Shown in pieces: positions 16,382-22,141 of a stretch of DNA of 64,000 bases (position 1 is the stretch's first letter; each line of letters starts with the position of its first letter). The stretch lies in NCBI GenBank assembly GCA_963677695.2, contig CAXXUJ010000001.1:310001-374000 (forward strand), read 5' to 3'. The notes under the pieces were generated by a model. It was not told the origin of the DNA and made no database searches. It saw only the letters and a program-made list of their open reading frames with translations. The stretch comes from SABI01 sp963677695. Its GTDB lineage: Bacteria > Spirochaetota > Spirochaetia > Sphaerochaetales > Sphaerochaetaceae. The position numbers were made by a program, and so were the translations under genes.

Positions 16382-16427
16382 CTATCGTGTACACACATAG
16401 TGTAATTCAATAATAGGATATATTCAA
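16382..16427 (-). promoter_or_regulatory. phd-doc promoter and operator
   Basis: On the minus strand TTGAAT (16422-16427), 17 bases, then TACACT (16399-16404). Just downstream is CTATCGTGTACACACATAG, with the 8-base palindrome GTGTACAC inside outer CTAT/ATAG arms, well placed for Phd autoregulation. The vapBC promoter has the same -10 and palindrome core. Confidence 0.6.
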
Positions 16428-16568
16428 CAATCTATTAGACCTACAACGTCAGAACATATTTGACGAACAAATCGTTAATAGGTTCAGCCACAAGCAATTC
16501 CAATGTAGCCACAGGCTGTCAATTCATTAAAAGGTGTCGATCCTACAATACCGACGTCCACCCGTTTC

Positions 16569-16615
16569 GAATTCAGATTCTTCATCTCTGATACCCTCCC
16601 TTACCTGAAGTACGG
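16569..16615. repeat. ssb leader copy 2
   Basis: Matches ssb bases 15479-15525 with about five changes. On the minus strand it includes a weakened ribosome-binding site and ATG-AAG-AAT-CTG-AAT-TCG, after which similarity to ssb ends abruptly. Beyond the leader it continues with sequence shared with copy 3. Confidence 0.7.
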
Positions 16616-16688
16616 GATAGCATTGAAATTTGCTTTGCTTCTGAAATTTAATATGGTCATGACACCTATTTAAATCGGCATGGTCATT

Positions 16689-16720
16689 CGAAATTAAGGC
16701 GACATGTCGCCCTAGTTTCG
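16689..16720. repeat. Palindromic repeat copy 1
   Basis: Imperfect palindrome with core GGCGACATGTCGCC (perfect over 14 bases) and outer CGAAA/TTTCG arms. Other copies: 16762-16795, 19814-19851, 21116-21145. Confidence 0.75.
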
Positions 16721-16751
16721 ATTCATCCTTTCTTTTCTGCATAATTCACGG

Positions 16752-16757
16752 TATAAT
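16752..16757 (+). promoter_or_regulatory. -10 box of the ATPase gene at 16807
   Basis: TATAAT, 49 bases before the start codon. No good -35 is seen 16-18 bases upstream. The palindromic repeat copy 2 lies between this box and the start codon. Confidence 0.4.
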
Positions 16758-16761
16758 ACTC

Positions 16762-16795
16762 CTGAAAGCAAGGCGTCATGTCGCCCTACTTTCAG
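16762..16795. repeat. Palindromic repeat copy 2, in the ATPase 5' leader
   Basis: Outer arms CTGAAAG/CTTTCAG and inner GGCGTCATGTCGCC give a 34-base near-palindrome 11 bases before the ATPase start. It could fold in the mRNA or bind a dimeric protein. Confidence 0.7.
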
Positions 16796-16806
16796 ATGAG
16801 GTAAAG

Positions 16807-18099
16807 ATGGTCATACAAAGGGATTCCTATATCACACAACTTGAAGAGAGCCGATTCAATGGTCAGGTGAAAGTAATCACAGGGATAAGAAGGTGCGGAA
16901 AGAGCTTTCTCCTGTTTACCCTCTACTATCAGCACCTCATAGAACATGGAGTGCGGGAAGAGCATATCATCACTGTAGCCCTTGACGACAGCGAATGCGA
17001 ACACCTCTGTGACCCAGAGGCACTTTCGGCCTATGTACGTTCTCAGATAAAAGATCCAAGCCAGCAATATTATGTCTTTCTTGATGAAGTGCAGTATGCT
17101 ATCTCCCTTGAAGAAATCAGAAATCCGGACACACCGATCCGTCTCTATGGAATTCTGAACGGTCTTCTTCGTCTCGGCAATGTCGACATCTATATCACCG
17201 GAAGCAACTCAAAGTTTCTTTCTAAAGATGTAATGACAAGTTTTCGAGGCAGGGGCGATGTGATTCACGTCTATCCGCTCTCATTCAGAGAATTTTATGA
17301 TTATGTGGGTGGGGAGAAAGCCGAGTCGTATGAGCAGTACGCAATGTACGGGGGAATGCCCCTTGTCCTCTCGAAAAAAACAGATGAAAAGAAAGCGCAG
17401 TATCTAACACAGCTATTCACAGAAGTCTATTTCAAGGATATCGTCGAACGGTATCAGCTGGAGATGGAGTATACATTACGTCAGCTTACTGATGCGCTCA
17501 GTTCATCTATCGGATCTCTGACTAATGCGACAAGGATGGCCAACACCGTAGTGAGCGGTGGAGGGAGAAAGGTTTCTACCGAGACAGTAGCAGTCTATAT
17601 TGGGTACCTTACAGATGCTTTCCTGTTCAGTGAAGCGAAACGATTCGATGTGAAAGGGAATCACTATTTCCGTTTCCCCTATAAGTACTACTGCACCGAT
17701 GTCGGTCTGAGGAACGCCCGGTTGAATTTCAGACAGCAGGAAGAAAGCCATATCATGGAGAATATCATATACAATGAATTGCTCTGCCGAGGATTCAATG
17801 TTGATGTAGGTGTGATAGAGATCTTAGAATCGGGAGAAGATAAGAAACGGCATAAGAAACAGCTGGAGATAGATTTTGTAGCAACAAAAGGTCCGTTCCG
17901 CATGTATATACAGTCAGCACTTGCCATGAACTCAGAAGAGAAAACAAAACAGGAACTGCGTTCACTACAGAGAATCAACGACTCTTTCAGGAAAATCGTC
18001 GTGACAAAGACCTTCGCGAAACCATGGACCGACGAGAAGGGAATTCTTCATATCGGACTGTATGACTTCCTTCTTGATCCCGAGATCATCCGTCACTGA
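16807..18099 (+). CDS. AAA ATPase with DUF4143 C-terminal domain (first of three)
   Basis: Protein of 430 residues. Walker A is GIRRCGKS at 26-33, Walker B YYVFLDEVQ at 92-100, and sensor-like YITGSNSKFL follows. The C-terminal third has the DUF4143 pattern (YLTDAFLFSEAKRFD, then NIIYNELLCRGFNVDVG) and a restriction-nuclease-like KQLEIDFVATKG stretch. Such proteins are widespread in bacterial accessory genomes and their function is not established; toxin/defence roles have been suggested. This copy is of a different subfamily from the two at 39359 and 41081 (GIRRCGKS against GARQVGKS). AGGTAAAG precedes the ATG. Confidence 0.85.
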   Translation: MVIQRDSYITQLEESRFNGQVKVITGIRRCGKSFLLFTLYYQHLIEHGVREEHIITVALDDSECEHLCDPEALSAYVRSQIKDPSQQYYVFLDEVQYAISLEEIRNPDTPIRLYGILNGLLRLGNVDIYITGSNSKFLSKDVMTSFRGRGDVIHVYPLSFREFYDYVGGEKAESYEQYAMYGGMPLVLSKKTDEKKAQYLTQLFTEVYFKDIVERYQLEMEYTLRQLTDALSSSIGSLTNATRMANTVVSGGGRKVSTETVAVYIGYLTDAFLFSEAKRFDVKGNHYFRFPYKYYCTDVGLRNARLNFRQQEESHIMENIIYNELLCRGFNVDVGVIEILESGEDKKRHKKQLEIDFVATKGPFRMYIQSALAMNSEEKTKQELRSLQRINDSFRKIVVTKTFAKPWTDEKGILHIGLYDFLLDPEIIRH

Positions 18100-18122
18100 A
18101 TCTGGATATGATCGTTCCCTTG

Positions 18123-19139
18123 TTATTGATTGAGCTCTTCAATCCGTACGCCATCTTCTGAAACGACAAGGGAAATCTTCATTGTCTGGAAAAAGGAGAT
18201 CATCGGGGAGGTGTGGCCGCAGTCAAACTTCCCGATGATGGGGATTGGAAGGTCCCCGACAATTTCAAGAAGCAGTTCCTCATACGTGAAGGGGGCCCCT
18301 TCAGATGTTTGTATCTCAGGCTTGCTGAGAATGAGCCCCTGTATCTGAGAAAATATTCCATGAAGAGCGAGAGCCTGAAAACTTCTCTCCTCCCTTGAGA
18401 AGGGTGCATCCATTTCTTCAATCAGAAGTATCCTTCCGGTAAAATCGGGGCAGTATTCACTGCCGAGAAGAGGAACGAGCGTATTGAGATTAGCGACGAT
18501 AAGTTCCCCCTCGGCTTTACCGTACCTCAAGGGTGTCCACCTTTCATTCGGTACATATTCCCGAGGAATGGTCTTCCACTCCTCACTTCTCCAATCAGGG
18601 GAGGTGCAGGACCAGAAGTCAGGGGGTGATAACACCCTATGCTCACGGCGAACTAATGAAAACAGACTTCGAACAGCAAATTCATTTGGGTGAGGCCACT
18701 CCCCGAACACGGGAACCAAAGTAGGTCCGTATACTGTGGCGAGGGAGGCTTTCGCCAGAATCCCGAGATGAAGAGAGGTGATATCGCTATATCCTGTTAT
18801 GATCTTCCTGCTAGCGCGGATCGCCTCGTAATCAAGAAAAGGCAGAAGACTGGAGGAGTTCATCCCCCCTATCACGGTCATGACCATGTCAATGTCAGGA
18901 TCTTCTATGCATTCCATGAATTCCCGGGCTCGTTCCCTTCCTGATGCAGTTCTATACCCCTGACTCTCTCCATTTCTGATCAGAGCTCCTTCCACAACGG
19001 CACATCCGATACTCTCAAGCTGAGCTACGGCATATCTGTATTTCCCGGCAAACATGATATGGGCTGGTGTTGAGGGTACGATGATTGCGACGGTGGGATG
19101 TTCGGGTAATGGGTTCGGCATCACTACAGGGGTTGTCAT
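18123..19139 (-). CDS. S66-family LD-carboxypeptidase / MccF-like
   Basis: Serine peptidase-like protein of 338 residues. The nucleophile is Ser118 in ITGYSDITSLH, the family Glu is in RILLIEEMDAP, and the His is His309 in FDCGHTSP, giving the S66 Ser-Glu-His triad. LdcA members trim D-Ala from cytoplasmic muropeptides; MccF members cleave the amide of microcin C and give immunity. Length and the extended insert around 165-200 (SLVRREHRVLSPPDF) fit the MccF/self-immunity branch better, but this is an inference. No signal peptide. Stands alone in the accessory zone, convergent with the ATPase gene. Confidence 0.85.
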   Translation of the reverse strand: MTTPVVMPNPLPEHPTVAIIVPSTPAHIMFAGKYRYAVAQLESIGCAVVEGALIRNGESQGYRTASGRERAREFMECIEDPDIDMVMTVIGGMNSSSLLPFLDYEAIRASRKIITGYSDITSLHLGILAKASLATVYGPTLVPVFGEWPHPNEFAVRSLFSLVRREHRVLSPPDFWSCTSPDWRSEEWKTIPREYVPNERWTPLRYGKAEGELIVANLNTLVPLLGSEYCPDFTGRILLIEEMDAPFSREERSFQALALHGIFSQIQGLILSKPEIQTSEGAPFTYEELLLEIVGDLPIPIIGKFDCGHTSPMISFFQTMKISLVVSEDGVRIEELNQ

Positions 19140-19453
19140 ACTTCATTCTAGTCCTTTTTGCATACGAAAGGGAATAGTGGGCAGATAGCCGAGAGGGCAG
19201 ACCTGGAATCCGGTTTCCACAAAACCATTCCTAAGCCACCATAGAAAGATGTTTTTCCTACCCCCGTTATAATCACCACCTTGAGTCCACCAGATCAGCA
19301 ACCTGTTTCAGAAAAAAACCTTAAGGAAGCAACATAAAGTTTCAACAGAAGGAACGTGAACATCGTTGAAAAGTTCGGTCATAGGAAATCGAGTCTTAAA
19401 AAGATATAGGATTAACTCTCAAACAGGGCAACTGAGTAGATGAGGGCGATCCT
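19140..19453. other. Intergenic region with a possible coding remnant
   Basis: 314 bases without an intact gene. It contains a minus-strand open stretch (19143-19307) that reads like an acetyltransferase C-terminus, and one isolated 18-base copy (19294-19311) of the core of the tandem repeat found at 40766. Confidence 0.45.
19143..19307 (-). pseudogene. Possible GNAT acetyltransferase C-terminal remnant
   Basis: The minus strand is open for 54 codons before a TGA at 19143-19145. It contains WLRNGFVETGFQV and ends TIPFRMQKGLE, the pattern of the last helix-strand of GNAT proteins (RxGFxxTG ... xMxKxL). There is no start codon or N-terminal half, and the frame closes upstream at 19308. Chance cannot be excluded. 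Confidence 0.3.
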
Positions 19454-19825
19454 CTACCTGGAACCGGAAATCTCATGATTTCGCACATACGACGTACTCC
19501 TGCCACCGCCCTGCATGATCATGTATGTCTCTTCCTTGAGATTCTTCAACGCTGCTTCAGCTGATGAACTTTTGAGACTGGGACAGAGTTCGAGTATGTT
19601 TGTTTTTATAAATCTTCCTAATTGCTCGCTCACAGCCTCTTTTACGATATCGTACGAAGTGCTCTTTCCGTACACAGCACCAAGACGCTTCTCAAAATCA
19701 TTATAACTGTTCAATATGATACCAAGGAAATATGTGATAAACGGGGTGTAATCATTCCCTTCCTCATGCCATCCGTTTGAAATCTGTCCCGTCAGCGAGT
19801 CGGTTACCACCTCAATCGAAATCAA
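19454..19825 (-). pseudogene. Fic-family protein, C-terminal fragment
   Basis: About 123 codons matching the C-terminal part of larger Fic proteins: the GWHEEGNDYTPFITYFLGIIL segment that follows the catalytic region, then a winged-helix-like end (KSSSAEAALKNLKEETYM, GGGRSTSYVRN). The Fic motif HPFxxGNGR itself is absent, so AMP-transfer activity is impossible. The fragment opens inside copy 3 of the palindromic repeat, with only a TTG as possible start, so the 5' half was probably lost at that repeat. The C-terminal winged helix might still bind DNA if expressed; nothing shows that it is. Confidence 0.75.
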
Positions 19826-19851
19826 GGCAACATGTCGCCCTACTTCCGATT
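19814..19851. repeat. Palindromic repeat copy 3, at the fic break point
   Basis: Arms AATCG/CGATT around GGCAACATGTCGCC (one change from the core). It lies exactly where the Fic coding similarity begins. Confidence 0.7.
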
Positions 19852-20008
19852 CAATCCGACCTCCAATTTTTCGAGAACATCAGTGTTCGTATTCTCCCGA
19901 GCACATACATAATCTCCCATTCAGTGCACACCCATGGGAGAATAACAGCAGGTATAGGTACCTGTAATCATGTGAACGGAATGCGATACTGCTGAAAGCT
20001 GCACCTTT

Positions 20009-20425
20009 TCAGAAAGGATTTGATATATTCATTCCCCGGAGGACTCTTCCCTCCTGCAGATCTTCAGAGTAGAGAACAGAGGCACCGCTGCGTAATGCAG
20101 AGGCCGCTATCAGACTGTCGTACCATGAATATCCTGTCTCCATTTTTACTGTGAGGGCCTCACGATAGATCCTCTCATCAGGCCAGACAGTACATAACGG
20201 CAGCAGAACCCGGTCGATATACGTAGAAAGATGTTCAATCGGCATGGGTTTGATGAATTTTTTCAGGGCGGCATTGGAAAATTCCTGAATGACCTGCCAG
20301 CTTATACACCCTTGACCATCAAGAGCGCGTTTGACCAGCTCCTGAGCCGCTGCCCGTTTTTCCGGAGCTGTAGAATCAAACGAGTAGACCAGAATATTCG
20401 TATCAAGAAAAAAACTAGCGTTCAT
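20009..20425 (-). CDS. vapC: PIN-domain toxin, VapC-like
   Basis: Predicted Mg2+-dependent RNase of 138 residues. The PIN acidic set is present: Asp8 in FFLDTNILVY, Glu48 in WQVIQEFSN, Asp103 in SWYDSLIAAS and Asp122 in YSEDLQEG. VapC toxins cut tRNA or rRNA. It overlaps the antitoxin gene upstream by 11 bases, the usual VapBC order. All catalytic residues are intact. Confidence 0.92.
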   Translation of the reverse strand: MNASFFLDTNILVYSFDSTAPEKRAAAQELVKRALDGQGCISWQVIQEFSNAALKKFIKPMPIEHLSTYIDRVLLPLCTVWPDERIYREALTVKMETGYSWYDSLIAASALRSGASVLYSEDLQEGRVLRGMNISNPF

Positions 20426-20642
20426 TCAGTTCGTCCCTGCTATAGTGCCCGCCCGCTTCACATACACTGGAGAAATCATCCATCAGCAGATCATATTCTA
20501 CACCCTTCTTTTCCTGCCGAAGCCAGCTTTCAAGCCAGAACCTGAACAACTCATTAAGGCTCCTGTGCTCCTGGGCAGCTTTGTCTTTTGCCCGTTTAAG
20601 AAGATATTCATCTACGCTGAATGTTATATTTTTCATACTCAC
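20415..20642 (-). CDS. vapB: Ribbon-helix-helix antitoxin partner of VapC-like toxin
   Basis: 75-residue protein with an N-terminal ribbon-helix-helix: KNITFSVDEYLLKRAKDKA then EHRSLNELFRFWLESW. The polar C-terminal tail (DDFSSVCEAGGHYSRDEL) should bind the toxin. A 10-base palindrome overlaps its promoter. A frameshifted copy of its last 35 codons lies at 39193-39296. Confidence 0.85.
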   Translation of the reverse strand: MSMKNITFSVDEYLLKRAKDKAAQEHRSLNELFRFWLESWLRQEKKGVEYDLLMDDFSSVCEAGGHYSRDELNER

Positions 20643-20653
20643 TCCACTAATTC

Positions 20654-20682
20654 AGTGTACACTATTTTTGTGTCCATAGCAA
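20654..20682 (-). promoter_or_regulatory. vapBC promoter with overlapping palindrome
   Basis: On the minus strand TTGCTA (20677-20682), 17 bases, then TACACT (20654-20659). The palindrome AGTGTACACT (20654-20663) covers the -10 box, as expected for autorepression by the antitoxin. Confidence 0.6.
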
Positions 20683-20829
20683 TTACGTACTCTCCATCAG
20701 AAACTCATCTCGCCTAGGAATACGTCTGATCCTATGAAAACAATCAGGATGCTCTATCTCTCATAATTAAGAAACGGAAAGGGTATTGGATCTGATTTGT
20801 CATCCGACATGTCCTCAATACATTTTCTA

Positions 20830-20945
20830 GGGATCAGTGAAAGGCGTGGAAGGGGGACATCATGTGCAGCATGAAGAAAAAGGTCCCAACTGTTCGTAAG
20901 CTCCCCTTTTTCTGTCAATTACTGTATCAATGAGAGGGGTAAATT
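20830..20945 (+). repeat. Degenerate copy of the upstream region of the ATPase at 41081
   Basis: Aligns with 40966-41075 over about 110 bases with roughly two-thirds identity by eye. Shared blocks include GTGAAAGG at the start and TTTCTGT / TTACTGTA near the end. Similarity stops near where the ATPase start codon would be. Confidence 0.5.
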
Positions 20946-21000
20946 CTCCATTCTGACAGAAAACTGAAACCTATGATCGCCCCGACTCTACTCCAACAGC

Positions 21001-21045
21001 TCAGTTTATTCATTCCTGATATCCTCCTATACCTTGAATTACGGG
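21001..21045. repeat. ssb leader copy 3
   Basis: Carries the full AGGAGGATATC ribosome-binding site and an ATG-AAT-AAA-CTG start on the minus strand, then unrelated sequence. On its far side it shares GCTTTG-containing sequence with copy 2. Confidence 0.65.
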
Positions 21046-21115
21046 AACATGCTGAACTTTGCTTTGATTCGGAGATAACAATCGATTTGATCCCTAGCCT
21101 GATCGCCTGCCATTC

Positions 21116-21145
21116 GAAATTAAGGCGACATGTCGCCCTGCTTTC
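21116..21145. repeat. Palindromic repeat copy 4
   Basis: Perfect core GGCGACATGTCGCC with outer GAAA/TTTC. The 29 bases from 21111 are identical to those at copy 1. Confidence 0.75.
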
Positions 21146-21214
21146 AGATGAGACGGAATATGTTCTCAGATAAGAACCAGCGTGAGGCTCGTCAGCAGAG
21201 AGGGCAGTCCAGGA

Positions 21215-22141
21215 CTACAGATTCTCTGCATAACACACCCTATTGCGCCCCTCCTCCTTCGCCCGGTACAGTGCCTTGTCAGCAGCATCAAGCAATTCCT
21301 TGACAGTATCTTTCCCCCCGGGAATTTTCATTGCTACCCCGATACTCACCTCAACGCTTGCGGGATCATGGCTGGTTTCGAGCAGGAGATCCCGGCTTTC
21401 TACGGTGTGTCTGATCGTTTCGGCCAGATGCTGTGCCGCTGGGAGATCTGTTTCCGGCAGCACAACACAGAATTCTTCGCCCCCGTAGCGGGCGACGAGA
21501 TCGGCTGGACGTCGTACTGTCTCATTTATGGCACTGGCGATCATCTTCAGGCATTCATCACCTGCTATATGGCCATAGCGGTCATTGAACTGTTTGAAGT
21601 GATCGACATCGATCATCAGCAGTGAAAGAGGAAGGGAGCTTCTACGGCACCGAAGAAATTCCCGCTCAAGAACAGTATCGAGATATCGTCTATTCGATAC
21701 ACCGGTCAGTCCGTCAATGTGAACAAGACGCTCCATCCTCCTGTTGCTCTCAGAGAGTTTCTGACGGAGCAGGGAGATCCTGTGCATTGCATTCATCTTC
21801 GCTGTCAGGACAGACTTATTGATCGGTTTGAACAGATAATCATCCCCTCCTGACTCTATACCTGCAACCAGATCTTCAGCCTCTGTCTGCCCGCTCAGGA
21901 AGATGATCGGTATCCATTCTTCCCCCATCATGATTCTCATCTGACGCGCTGCTTCGTAGCCGTTGAGCCGGGGCATGATGACATCAAGGATTAAAAGGTC
22001 GAAGCCATGTCTCTGGTGACGGAAGGTATCCACTGCCTGTTCTCCGTCACCGACACCCGTCACCTCATGTCCGAGCTGTCTGAGGTAGGAGGTGAGTACA
22101 AGACGGTCGGTAGCAGTATCATCGGCGATCAGTATGTTCAT
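21215..22141 (-). CDS. Response regulator with GGDEF domain (diguanylate cyclase)
   Basis: 308 residues: receiver (phospho-acceptor Asp53, conserved Lys in LFKPINKS), short coiled linker, GGDEF domain. The active site is GGEEF at 220-224, and an inhibitory-site RPAD at 211-214 precedes it, so product inhibition by c-di-GMP is likely, as in PleD-type enzymes. It should make c-di-GMP when phosphorylated. Its ATG overlaps the stop of the upstream hybrid kinase by 4 bases, making that kinase its obvious partner. A close paralogue with the same architecture is at 38255. Confidence 0.92.
   Translation of the reverse strand: MNILIADDTATDRLVLTSYLRQLGHEVTGVGDGEQAVDTFRHQRHGFDLLILDVIMPRLNGYEAARQMRIMMGEEWIPIIFLSGQTEAEDLVAGIESGGDDYLFKPINKSVLTAKMNAMHRISLLRQKLSESNRRMERLVHIDGLTGVSNRRYLDTVLEREFLRCRRSSLPLSLLMIDVDHFKQFNDRYGHIAGDECLKMIASAINETVRRPADLVARYGGEEFCVVLPETDLPAAQHLAETIRHTVESRDLLLETSHDPASVEVSIGVAMKIPGGKDTVKELLDAADKALYRAKEEGRNRVCYAENL

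Larger units (their letters stand above)
16370..16806. other. Accessory intergenic region, 437 bases
   Basis: No protein-coding gene is supported. It holds the phd-doc promoter and operator, a copy of the ssb leader (16569-16615), two copies of the palindromic repeat (16689-16720 and 16762-16795) and the TATAAT box of the ATPase gene. A 71-codon minus-strand frame here (16527-16742) merely reads through the repeat and the ssb-start copy. Confidence 0.6.
20643..21214. other. Intergenic region, 572 bases, built from repeats
   Basis: Contains the vapBC promoter, a segment (20830-20945) similar to the region upstream of the ATPase gene at 41081, ssb leader copy 3 (21001-21045) and palindromic repeat copy 4 (21116-21145). 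No gene is supported; the 66-codon plus-strand frame at 20973 only reads through the repeats. Confidence 0.6.

Noticed and set aside
16527..16742. 71-residue minus-strand protein
   Set aside because: It starts late, reads straight through the palindromic repeat and the ssb-start copy, and has no independent coding signal.
20973..21173. 66-residue plus-strand protein
   Set aside because: It consists of ssb leader copy 3 plus palindromic repeat copy 4 read in one frame.
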